Origin: Epiperipatus broadwayi | Lineage: Eukaryota > Onychophora > Udeonychophora > Euonychophora > Peripatidae | NCBI GenBank assembly: GCA_028023455.1 | Contig: JAQFVV010000002.1 | Coordinates: forward strand, 32,931,725 to 32,995,724 | Direction: 5' to 3' | Length of the DNA stretch: 64,000 bases | In this document: piece after piece, positions 44,191 through 54,744 of the stretch | Layout: every line of letters begins with the position of its first letter | Position numbering within the stretch: position 1 is the first letter of the stretch | The notes under the pieces: model-generated | Databases searched by the model: none | Told to the model about the DNA's origin: nothing | The model's input: the letters and a program-made list of their open reading frames with translations, nothing else | Position numbers and translations under genes: made by a program

Positions 44191-44304
44191 AATAATCTAA
44201 ACTTCACTAAGTGACCATAAGTTTTCTTTACATCATTATATCACGTATCATACTTCGTGAATCTCTGTGAAACTTTTGGTATTTTTACACTCCTTTCAAA
44301 AAAG

Positions 44305-44435
44305 GGCCTTGTATGGTTGAGTGTGATTATAGATCATCAGATTTTGGAAGTGAAGTCATTGGATCTATTTTACTCTGGTACTTCCAGTGTCCAAACTTCC
44401 TACAAACTCTTGACCAATAAGGCTGTTCGATTATT
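44305..44435 (+). repeat. SINE family D, copy 12
   Basis: TTGTATGGTTGAGTGTGATT (A-box region), ATTGGATCTATTTTACTCTG, CTTCCAGTGTCCAAACTTCC, ACCAATAAGGCTGTTCG. Confidence 0.75.
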
Positions 44436-44439
44436 TATT

Positions 44440-44980
44440 TATCAAAAAAGAAATATATGTCATTCTCCATTCAAACACAAGTTGTTTGAGGCAGAATAAG
44501 GAACTATCCCTAGAATTTCATCAGTGAGATATTACAATTTTTGATTAGTTTTTCATATTTTTAACTTTTTGGGGATAGTTTATGATCTTTTTTTTTTGTT
44601 CATTAATGTTAGTTGACTTTTTTAAAGGTTGCAGTAACGGCGAGATGGTTCTCTTGATACTAATGAGACATTGATATTCAAAAGTTATGATGAATAAAGG
44701 TATGCTATTGTGAAATTTTACAGGAGAATCCTTGTTTCCAATTACTAATTGATAAATAACTAAAAAAAAAAAAATCTTCATTAAATGAACATACCAAAAA
44801 TAAATCAAATGTTCTATTTAACTGCGCTTCCAGAATTAAATATTATTGATAAAATATTAGTAGATATTTTTTCCATTGTAATTCATCATCCATTTCTCAA
44901 ATACTTTCCCACAATTCTTTTAGATTGTTCTAGTTAATAAAGACACTTTTAGGCAATCAAATTTATTATTTGATAAAAGT
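44440..44980. other. AT-rich DNA, no feature recognised
   Basis: No supported feature. Confidence 0.5.
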
Positions 44981-44984
44981 CTTC

Positions 44985-45335
44985 ATGTAATACAGAGACT
45001 TCAGACTAATCACTGAATCATGGGAAAGATGCATGTTAGGAATAACAAAAAAATATCAAAAATTAAATACATGGATGAGAAAACAAATAGTATTACATCA
45101 TGAAAGAATTAAGAGACTGAAATACAGATAGGTTAAATGTATTGATAGAAGAAATGGTAGTAGATGAACTATGGAACTCTTAAATAGGATTCCAAGAGGT
45201 TTTAAAGGCTTAGAATGAGACCACAAGTGAGATGAGTGGATGGATCAATGGAGTTTATTGATGTGATGTAGAGAAGGGAAGCTATGGTTTGAACTTGGGA
45301 CTTTCTTTATGCAGTGAATCCATAATTCTTGAGGA
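44985..45335 (+). pseudogene. LINE lineage K, C-terminal fragment (copy 4)
   Basis: Frame around 45020 gives ESWERCMLGITKKYQKLNTW, then MRKQIVLHHERIKRLKYR. Matches the LINE pattern MERRMLGIT, then R-TW-R-QT, then RIKRLKWRW-GH. It continues as degenerate 3' sequence to the GATGATGATGATAATGAT run. Truncated and interrupted by stops. Confidence 0.75.
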
Positions 45336-45667
45336 TGATGATGATAATGATACTATGTATAGCATCATATTTCTATGAGTAGAATATGCCATGTAATTAA
45401 AAATTTTATAATTACAATAGTCCTTCCTAAACTGTTTTGCAGATTCTGAAATTAGCAAGTAGCAGCACTATATTTTTATCACTTGCATAAACGTCTGTGT
45501 CTGTATTTTTGAATCATGGATATCGAAATCATGGCTAGGGGGAAATACTGAAATTTAGTTGCTCAGATTTATGTACTATATATAATTCAAAATTTAATTA
45601 AACTCATATGAAAATACATTGCTTTTAATGTATTCAGTAAGAATAATATAATCTGAAATGTTTTTAA

Positions 45668-46370
45668 ACCGCTACATCACATGATCATCATTTCCTATGC
45701 GTACACAAGTTATTAAAACAATACCAAATTCTCTGCATAGTAATGCCACCCAGTGCAAGTTTTAATAATCAATGGATGCAAGAAGCTTTATTCATATAAT
45801 CCTTTTCTATTGCCTAATCATTCAGTATCCCCAAAATAATTGTTAGCTTGTGGCTTTTATTAGTGAGGAACTTTGGATCTGAGAGCATTGTGCCTGGATC
45901 ATAGGATCTAATGCAACCCTCCAGAAACTGCCTTTTACCTTTTTAGTTAACTATAAAGCTATGAGTTCAATCCAAGCTCATTCACGTGGTTAATCATATA
46001 GATTTGAACCCAGTTCAGTATGTATACATTTTGGTGTCTTTGGTTCTTTAATAACTATAGGTACCATCATCCCACCAGCATGAATGGTATTTAAACCACT
46101 AAACATCACATGATCATCATTTCCTATGCTTACACAAACTGTTAAAAACAGTGACAAACTCTCCATACAGTAGTACCACCCAGTTCAAGCCATAGTAATC
46201 AATGGATGCAAGAAAGTTTGAGCATAAAATCCCTACCACCCTATTCATCCAATATCCCCAGACTAAGATCTAGATGCAGTGCTCTGAAATCCAAGGCTTC
46301 TCAGCATACATTGATTACTATGGCTTTGATTGGATGGCACTACTGTATAGAGAGTTTAATACTGTTTTAA
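45668..46370. repeat. Family C elements, two copies with decayed ribozymes
   Basis: 45668-46085 is one nearly full minus-oriented unit. Its ribozyme (about 45830-45885) reads CTAATAA for CTGATGA and lacks GAAA. 46095-46370 is an internally deleted palindromic copy in which ribozyme sequence stops at TATCCCCAGACTA. Both begin with TCACATGATCATCATTTCCT. Confidence 0.8.
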
Positions 46371-46476
46371 AAATATGTGTTAAAAATGAATAATAGCTCA
46401 CCCCATAATCTTCAAATATTGTTGAATCTAAAGGGGCATGTCTTTTTTGGAAGGGGCATGTATGTAGCAAGAGTGA

Positions 46477-46857
46477 AGTAGGACAATTTCAGAAGAGGCA
46501 GATAATCCAGAGGAAAAAATCAATAATATAGAAGAGCTATGGAATGATGAGGCTCATAGTGACAGATCCGGAAGCAGGCAAGGTGAAGTAGTGCAGATTA
46601 TCTCAGAAAAGTCTGATAATCCGGTGGAAGAACTTGATAATGTAGAAGAGCAATGGAGCAATGAGGCTCATAGTGACAGTTCCGGAAGGGAGGAAGTAGA
46701 TGGCTATCCAAAGGAAATACAGCAACAAATTAATACTAGCCCTGGGTTTACTGATGAAACAGAAGAAATCACAGATGATGAAGAAATAAGCTCACAAGAG
46801 GAAAATTTTGAAGAAATTTCAGAACAGGAAAGCGATAGAAATTCAGAAATGGGTTAA
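46477..46857 (+). pseudogene. Acidic Glu/Ser-rich reading frame with 38-residue tandem repeat, unrecognised
   Basis: Open frame of 126 codons without a usable ATG, ending at TAA 46855-46857. Two 114-bp units (46486 and 46600 onward) encode ISEEADNPEEKINNIEEL and ISEKSDNPVEELDNVEEQ, each ending in EAHSD and SSG-like residues. A Glu/Asp-rich tail follows (EEITDDEEISSQEE). Composition suggests an intrinsically disordered acidic segment. The repeat keeps the frame although the DNA differs at many positions, so it was once translated. It could be an exon or the acidic N-terminal part of a domesticated or dead transposase. No domain recognised. Confidence 0.45.
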
Positions 46858-47060
46858 AGTGTGAATTCCATAGATGCATGGCATCTTGGATGTAGTTCTA
46901 AGGATCTGTGAATTAAAGGACTTGGCAATTCAAAGACTCTTATGGATCAATGGAGAAGACTAGGGTTATTGACTGTAGTATGATCTCTTTAAACAAATGT
47001 ATTTACATCATGTAGCGGGTGATCAGTCATCTGCATTTTTTTTCCTTAATGAAAAATGTT

Positions 47061-47161
47061 GACAAGCGTTGATGGCCTAGTGGTTAGTATAGCTGCCTTT
47101 CAAGCAGCTGGCCTGGGTTCGTTTCCCGGTCAACGCATTTGACATATGAAAAAAAAATGGG
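47061..47161 (+). repeat. SINE family E, copy 3, near-complete tRNA cloverleaf
   Basis: 47066-47136 folds as a tRNA: acceptor GCGTTGA/TCAACGC (7 bp), D arm GGCCTAGTGGTTAG, anticodon stem GCTGC/GCAGC with loop CTTTCAA, T arm with GGGTTCGTTTCCC. The GACATATGA plus poly-A tail follows. AAAATGTT flanks both sides (47053-47060 and 47162-47169). The tail and flanks show a SINE, not a tRNA gene. Confidence 0.85.
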
Positions 47162-47169
47162 AAAATGTT

Positions 47170-48320
47170 TTTAGGGTCTATTATAACTTATTTTTATCTT
47201 TAACAATAATCAACTGATCCTTTTTAAAATATAATTTATAGAAATATTTATTACTAAAATCATTTTCAAACTTGATCGGCTCTGAATCGTTAAACACAAT
47301 GGTGAGGGATTCAAAAACCTAAAGATTTCCCGATTGTTGCTCGAATGTTATCTGACCTCTCTAGCATTTTATTACCATTGAATTTATTTTCCTTTTCAAC
47401 TATTTTAATATCGAATACAAAATTTTCATCATTATATTTTCTCACACTGAATTAATTTAAATTTTACTTTAAATTAAAAACGATTTTTATTATGGCTTTC
47501 AAGATTTAATAAAATATTTAATTGGATTTCAAAAATCTTAGCTCGTTTTTATCGCTTCAATTTCCTTGATTATTTTCAATAATTAAATTTGACTATAAAT
47601 ATTCGGCTGTATTAGTTTTGAAAAGCGTAAACAAATTAATTCTCAATTTTATTATAAACAATAAAAATTGTTTTCATTAATCAAAATATTTTGATAGAAA
47701 TCTTTTCCTTTTTTTATTTTATTTTTGTGACGTCTTATTCATTCCTTCACCGGCTCTAAAGTAAAACCTGAAGTGTAATAATATTCTGATGGTTAATACT
47801 TGTTGAATTTCAACCTATTTAATCACTTTTTTTTAATCACTTGAAATTTAATTTTTTATTTCATTTTATAACAAAAGTGCTTGTGATTAAAAACGAGGTT
47901 TAGCTCTCCTTTTCGCAGCTGTATTTGAAATTACGATATCAGAGTTTCAAGATTATGATCGATTTCAGAAATAATCTTCTCTCGCCAAATACACTTTAAT
48001 GTTTCTGTTGCTATATATATTGTTAAAACTGTAATCTTTTGCAAGTGTTTTCATGCTGATCCGATCCATTCCAGCAGCTAATATCATCCCCGAGATTTAT
48101 ATTCAATTAAGTATTGGAATTTATTTTTTTTAATGTGCGTATATTTATGATTTCTCAATTCTATTTAAACATTAATTATACAAAATATCTATAACTCACT
48201 ATTTAATATAATAAACAAAACCCAACCACATCATCGCTACGGATCGGCCCCACCAGATTAGTTCTTTATATACAAATATTCAAAAGATAATTGACGTAAA
48301 AGAAAACCCAATCACAAATA
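47170..48320. other. AT-rich DNA, no feature recognised
   Basis: Non-repetitive by eye; no exon could be supported. Confidence 0.5.
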
Positions 48321-48329
48321 AAATAATAC

Positions 48330-48845
48330 TGGACAGCACATAAATTACTAAATGGAGAAAAACGCATAATCGACAGAAAATTAGACATCACCAATCAGCA
48401 ACTGATATACAAATTTCACTATTGGTTCATCGAACCAAAGTACCAAGACTTTCTAATCAAATATAACCTGGACTCCCTTCCCATGAATGCCTACCTATCA
48501 CACTAAAGAAATATAAAGAAGATAGACCCTATGTGCCAGATGTGCAGCAGGGAAGAGGAGTCCATAGACCACATATTTATAAGTTGTAATAAATTAAATT
48601 ACCATAGAATACTCCTCACAAGATGGACAAACAATCCATTCAGGCAATTCATACCCATTAAATGATACATCAAACAAAGTGTTTATGCAGAAATAAGGCT
48701 TAAAATCTTCATGTACTTCGCATTATGGTGCATACGATGTAAAATCACTATTGGGTAATTGGGAGATTCACAGGGAATGGAACTAAAGAAAATCATAGAA
48801 AAAATCAAACAAAGAGACAATTTAATACTCCAGATTATTTGTTAA
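48330..48845 (+). pseudogene. LINE lineage M, C-terminal fragment
   Basis: One continuous frame of 172 codons with about three in-frame stops. Visible: WTAHKLLNGEKRIIDRKLDI, then YWFIEPKYQDFL, then DPMCQMCSREEESIDHIFIS-C (zinc knuckle C-x2-C-x8-H-x4-C), then EIRLKIFMYFALWCIRCK. Typical of the region after RT in LINE ORF2. Purine-rich and well preserved, so younger than lineages K and L. The RT domain is missing (5' truncation). Confidence 0.75.
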
Positions 48846-48849
48846 ACAC

Positions 48850-49570
48850 CACTTGGAGAAGCTTCAAATAAAGAAGACGATCGCTAAATCTGCAGAATTG
48901 AACTGCTGGAGAAGCAACTATATATATAGAAGTAAGTACATTAAAGCTGAATGATTTACATCTGAAACCATAGTGTAATAAAATAAACAATTTATATTAT
49001 ACTGTAATAGAAAAATGTAAGTTTGTACAGCATAATAAATTTCTCATAATAAAAAAAAAAAAAAATAAATGGAAATTTTTGAAGACATAAAATCCCCCCC
49101 CCCCAGTAATGTTTACTATTTTTATTTTGGGGCAGAAATGTTCATATGGTACTGTATTCAAAGTACTCTTTAGTGTAGTGTGCATAAGTTTTCAATTCGT
49201 GAATAGGTAGTTAGAGTCATGTTAAAATTTGATATTTTACAAAATACTACTTTTAACACTTGTTTCAAGTTGGTAGTTAAGTGCTAGTTTAAGCATTGTT
49301 GATATTCTAACATACTAAGATTCTATTCACTAACATCTAACTGAAAAAAGTCTGTGAGCTCCTTATATATATGTTTGGTGAAGTCATGAATTACTCTGTA
49401 CAATATACATGATTTTAATTGTACGTTATTCCAAAAAATGTAAATAAAAAATAAAATTACTTGAAATTTAATAGATTTTACTATATTCGAGCTGTAATGT
49501 TTCCTTTCCCAAATGCTGTACTTGATCACATTCAAATTTGTAAATAAATTTTACAATATTCCCGTAGGAA
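48850..49570. other. AT-rich DNA with homopolymer runs
   Basis: Poly-A at about 49050-49066 and a C11-type tract at about 49094-49104. No gene. Confidence 0.5.
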
Positions 49571-49574
49571 TTTT

Positions 49575-49870
49575 TTCCGTCTCAGAATGCCATATATTAT
49601 TATGCTTTTTGATAAAATTCCTGTGATTTATATTGAAAGTACGTACATTTTATTCATCTTTTATTATCCTTTCCAAATTTGATATGCAGTATTTCACATA
49701 ATAAAATATTTTCTAAGTCTTATGCAGAAAGTTTTTACATAATTTTAGAAAATTCTTAAAGTTGATACTGACTTAAAAACATCAGGAACAATTAGAGAGA
49801 TTCTATTTTTTATAACGACTTATTATGTTTATATAAGAGAAAATAGTTATTGGAAAAAAAAGACAAATAT
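49575..49870 (+). repeat. Dispersed repeat family J, copy 3
   Basis: See copy at 26730. Shared CAGTATTTCACATAATAAAA-like stretch and ACTGACTTAAAAACATCAG. Confidence 0.6.
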
Positions 49871-49874
49871 AACC

Positions 49875-52255
49875 CAGGTCATAATTAATTGCGATGAAAG
49901 TTAGAAATTTTGCTATTTACTTTATTTCAAGGCTAAAAATACAGAACAGTTTAATGTAATCAATAATAAGAATATGACCAATTAATTTTATTTATTTTAT
50001 TTTTTTTAAATTATTTAACACTTTTTTTTTTCAAATCCTTTTTTTTTTTTTATTTCATGAATCTTTTTTTGGAGGAAAATTGAAATAAAAAAAAAAAGAT
50101 TTGGAAAGAAAAAGTGTGTTAAATGAATTTTTTTTAAATATATATTTTAAAAATATAGTACAGTAAGTTATTTTTTTAACATATTTTTTCAGGGAATGAA
50201 TAAATGAATCACACTCAGTAAAATAGATATGTGTCTCCTCTATTTATTATTAAGAATATTATTTCTTTAAAATGTCATTTATATTATAATTTTAATTTAT
50301 GTATACATACAAAATACATGTATAAAAAGTTTCTACTATATATAGAGAGAGATTTTTAAAAGGCCCAAGAGCATAAATGAAAGGTGTGAATTAAAGAAGA
50401 ATCATTGAATTAAAATTTACATTGTGCAAGAAAAAAAGTCTAAATCCGCAATGGATCCATTGCTAGTATATGCTTCCTATTGCCGTTATCATTTTACGAT
50501 ATCTTCTTAAAAAGTTATCTTTCTAGAACATGCAATGAGGAATTACCTTGACAAGTTAACTGTGTGCAACATAACATCTGGATTTGAAACAACCAAATTT
50601 CATATCTCGCATGATTCTTGACAGATTGTTTATTCGGAGATAACTTTCTAGAGAATAATGCATATAAATATTGCTGAAATAGTACGTTTGAATGGCCAGC
50701 AGTGAAGAGTATCAGTTGTTGAAAAGCTGGAGATGAAACGTAAAAATTGCAACGTTGAGCATTAGTGACCAAATATTATACATGAGAATATTAGGAATAT
50801 AAATGCATCAGCAAGTAAACAGGCATTATCTTTTAATATTTGTATTACTGAATATCTATTTGTACAGCACTTTGTGGCTTCTTTGTTTACCTAATACCTT
50901 TATATTTGAATTTGCAAATCCAATGATCCTATTATTTGGAAATCTTTTTAATCCAGGCTAGTATATATCAAGTACTTGATATATCTTGCTCAGTATAATT
51001 TATTGATTTATAAAAATCCAATGTCTTATTATATATTTTTAGTTTTCTTATAATATATATTTAAAGAGATGTATTATGAGATTATGATCACAATTTGGTA
51101 CAGAGCATTGTGAATCCTCTGGCGAACTAGTTTTGTAATATTTGTAATTCACATTTTTGCATTTTATTGGGTCTTTAAGTTGTAGTCAAAAATTAAAATG
51201 GTACCTCTTCAAGTAGAAGATGAAGAACTTACTTGATATATTATAATGGTTGACCATTTTCTTTTACCTATTAGCTGAAAAAGTGAGGATAACTAATTAA
51301 AGATAAATTGCCTTTAAAAGCTTCAAATCTGAAAGAGAATTTGAAATTAAGAACTCAAAAATAAAAAAAATGGAGTTCTTACATCATTTTTTAAAAGAGA
51401 AACTATAAAATGTTTAGAAATTAAACAAAAAATTATAGAATTGTCATCAAAACTCTCTCAGTGGATCACTTTTATCATCTTAGATTTTCAAAGATATCAG
51501 TAATATCTATTAGTTGTCTCATCTATATATTTCACTTTTAATCTTGTTTGAATCTTAGCATATTTCACAGCTCCAATATTATTTATTCTAAGTCTCGGTT
51601 TTATAAATGAACATTCTCTTCAGTAATCAATTTTACCTTTTGTATTTCCATTTAAAGTAATAAATTTCTACAGTATTTATAATTTTTAAGTTATTATTAT
51701 TCAACTTTTTTTCTCTCTTTTTGAGAATTGATTAAACATTACTTTGTGCATTTTTCCTTAGTACTGCTTACATCTGATAGCTCTTGCTAGATTTTCTATA
51801 ATCCTGAAGCATTATTTGTGGAAACAATTGCATTATGTTTTAAAATAATCATATTATTGTTGCGTTGCTTTTAATTTTTATTCACAAAATAATTTTTTTA
51901 AAACTTTTATAAAATATTTTGAGGAGATGGAACCACTCTGCTGCATCCAAATCGTGATGTAATTATAATTACTTCTGCTATAATATATTTTTCAGAATAT
52001 CACAATATTCTGGAATCTATAGCATGATGTTTCAGTACTTTGTTACTCGAAAATGTTTATAAATATCGAGTCTTTTTGTAATCTACTTATCTAGTGCAAA
52101 ATGGCAATACAGTTGATCTCTTGTAAAAAATTTGTTAATATTTTGATATATGATCCACTGTGCTGTGACCACTTTTAAATTCAGGTTATTCCTTCAGCTG
52201 GTTTGAATCTTAAGTTTCAAATAGATGATTGACAATAATCTTAATAAATCCATGT
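49875..52255. other. AT-rich DNA, no supported feature
   Basis: Long T and A runs at 50000-50130. An open stretch on the minus strand at 50515-50772 has no recognisable domain. Nothing else supported. Confidence 0.45.
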
Positions 52256-52261
52256 TATACA

Positions 52262-52870
52262 TAAGGGGAAACACAAAAATAAACAAAATTTTGTAATAAT
52301 AAAAATGGGTATTTATTTTTAGGTGTCACAAATTGAATCCATTTCCAAATATAATCCATTTAATGCAGTGTATTGGTTTAAACATGTTTTTCACTTTTCA
52401 AAAAAGTCTGGAAACTTTTGCAAAGTGATGCCTTTTAACCCCTGCATCTGGGGTTTTTTTTCACAAAAAATAAATTGAGGTATTTTTTCATTTGAGAGAA
52501 TATAAAGCACTTACACAAAGTGAATTCGAATGAATATCGCTGATAGGTAAACTGAAATTGCTCATCCCTTTAAACCAAAAATAGGATGTTTTTGTCTTGC
52601 CACATCACACAAATTTTTCACAACTTACAGCTTTTAAATATTTGCTCATTACAAACAAAATCTGAGTGAACAAAATCAGCATTGTCTTGACATTGAGTCC
52701 ACACTTTTTTGGAATATGGGGGATTTGACACTTCCATTTAACCAATCGTAAACTTGTGTTTTCCCCAAAGCAGTGCACTAATAAGCTGTTTCAAGAATTA
52801 CCACTGTTTTTTTTTTGCCATTTTCCCTAAAAGAAAGCAGAATTTAACATTGATCCAACTTTTCAGCCAT
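52262..52870 (-). pseudogene. mariner-like transposase remnant lacking the catalytic core
   Basis: Minus strand from ATG at 52870: MAEKLDQC, stop, then LLSFRENGKKTVVILETAY, then ALGKTQVYDWLNGSVKSP. This matches the mariner DNA-binding N-terminus (R-IKFC-LGK-ET-LK-AYG-LS-TQVY-WF). It then passes, after about 150 bp, to YSFEFTLCKCFIFSQMKKYL, which aligns with the C-terminal YSPDL-P-D-FLFP-MK motif. The region with the first two catalytic aspartates is missing. Frameshifts and stops elsewhere. Dead internal-deletion derivative. Terminal inverted repeats were not located with confidence. Confidence 0.7.
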
Positions 52871-52874
52871 TACA

Positions 52875-53850
52875 TAAATCGATAAGTATGCAAAATACTT
52901 TACAAAAAAAGATGTAATATGGCACCATTCTTTCCCATAGTGATATCATTTGGCAGATTGAGCAAAAGGATCCCCGCAAGAACTATCTAGCAGCAGAAGC
53001 ATGTACTACAACAGGTGCATCTGCCAAAGAACGATTTCAATTATTTGGGGGTCCTTCCTCGTACAACTGATAGAGGACAGAAAAATCTTTCATTCTTAAT
53101 ATTGTCACATGTCTAAATGCTATCTTCCAATCATGTGATACAATTTTATCATTTACATTTTTTGCATCACTTTGTCAATAATTATTCTTATTTAACTTCA
53201 CTATCAAATGATTTTTTGGTTTGGACTTCTCTGCACTTTATTTATATACTGTCATGTTCATTATCAAATAATTGAATGACATCCATCTTGTTTTTAATTA
53301 TTTAAGAAAGTTTTTCTTATTATCAAGATGATGTTTTATATTTTTGAGACTTTAATTCTTTTTTATAGTTTTGTATTGTGTTTTAATTCAAAATGTTATT
53401 TAATGAAAGAAATATTAATTGTTATATGGATTGGAATATAGATGCTAATGTTATTTACAAGGCAAGGGTATAGAATATTTACTTACTGTAGGTGACATTT
53501 TAAAATTAATACTCAATTCAACATTTTGTATTGCATGTTAATTCAAAAAACTTATTTAATTAATAAAAATATTATTTCTATGATAAGCATTTATTCGCTT
53601 CCAAAAAAAGATTGATTTATTAAAATTTTAAATAATAAATATGCTTTCAACCCAGAAGATCACATTCATAGTGCTCAAACGCAGTTACTGATACTATTAT
53701 TGTATGAAAAATAATGGCTTAATAAATAGTAAGTATGTAAATTTGTTGATTTATATATTCCACTTTCTGTATTATGCGATACAAGTCTTTTTTGTTTATT
53801 GCATAGGTGTCGTAGTAAAAAAAAAGAAGTAAAATTGTTATAAGAATTAC
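52875..53850. other. AT-rich DNA, no feature recognised
   Basis: The first part may contain the 5' untranslated region of the mariner remnant. Confidence 0.4.
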
Positions 53851-54119
53851 AAAAACATATTTAAAATTTGATATACAGGCATTCTTATACTGGGAACTTA
53901 ATTGTAAATATAGGGGATTTGAACTCGGGCTTTCAAGCAACCTTCAACTATCCACACTATATCATAATACCAATACACATGACCACATGTGTCAGATTTC
54001 AATGGTATAAATGGCTGAAAAGTTGGAGGTTGGAGTAGATTGAAGCCTGTCCATTAAAGTATAAAGATTTGCTATCTTAATATAGCCTGAGCACTGATTA
54101 TGTATATGTGTGGGAGATG

Positions 54120-54176
54120 GTAATCTGGACCAACTGATGAGTGCTGGTTCAGCATGAAATACGTCTATTGGTTATT
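54120..54176 (+). ncRNA. Type I hammerhead ribozyme, family B copy 7
   Basis: TAATCTGGACCAA, CTGATGA (54134-54140), TGCTG-GTT-CAGCA, GAAATACGTCTA, TTGGTTATTAT. Core intact; one mismatch in stem III and one in outer stem I. Confidence 0.78.
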
Positions 54177-54582
54177 ATTTATATTTTCTACATGTGTGTG
54201 GTTATATGTCAGTAATATGAGATAGTGTGGATAGTTGAAGGTTGCTTGAAAATCTGTGTTCAAATGCCTTATATTTATAATTAAGGTCCAGGTATAAGAA
54301 TGCCTGTATTTCAAATCTTACACATTAAGCCTGCATTCTGCCTATCTCTCTTCTGTATATTTAAATGGATACTGTCCTATATATGAGGGGTCAGAGTGAT
54401 TTGAGGTCAATATGAGCAAAACAATAATATTGGCATCAGCATGGAATTTAGGCATTCTATCAGATTTTCAATGGTATAAATGGCCGAAGAGTTGGAGTAG
54501 ATTGAAGCCTGTCCGTTAAAGTATAAAGATTTGCTATTTTAATATAGACTGAGCACTGATTATATATGTGTGTGTGGGAGAT

Positions 54583-54652
54583 GATAATCTGGACCAACTG
54601 ATGAGTGCTGATTCAGCATGAAATACGTATATTGGTGATTATCTTTTCTACA
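54583..54652 (+). ncRNA. Type I hammerhead ribozyme, family B copy 8 (best preserved)
   Basis: Stem I outer ATAATC pairs with GATTAT, with a TGG internal loop; inner ACCAA pairs with TTGGT. Core CTGATGA (54598-54604). Stem II G-TGCTG-ATT-CAGCA-T. Then GAAA. Stem III TAC/GTA flanked by the invariant A-T pair. Cleavage predicted after TA, before TTGG. The eight-base self-complementary ATACGTAT suits dimeric cleavage, as described for short-stem-III hammerheads. Confidence 0.85.
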
Positions 54653-54744
54653 TGTGTGTGGTCATGTGTATCGATAGTATGAGATAGTGTGAATAGTTGA
54701 AGGTTGCTTGAAAGTCTGAGTTCAAATTCCCTATATTTAAAAAC

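Larger units (their letters stand above)
53867..54732 (+). mobile_element. Family B composite with two tandem ribozyme units, 10-bp target duplication
   Basis: 866 bp flanked by ATATTTAAAA at 53857-53866 and 54733-54742. A short inverted left arm (53867-53990) is followed by two direct units. Ribozyme cores at 54134 and 54598 are 464 bp apart. The internal unit contains TGAGGGGTCAGAGTGATTTG and CAGATTTTCAATGGTATAAA, also present in the 33-34 kb composite. Confidence 0.87.

Noticed and set aside
47066-47136. Possible functional tRNA gene
   Set aside because: Folds well, but it is followed by the same tail and poly-A as two other SINE copies and is flanked by a target duplication.
50515-50772. 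85-codon minus-strand open frame
   Set aside because: No recognisable domain, splice context or repeat. Frames of this length occur by chance in this amount of DNA.
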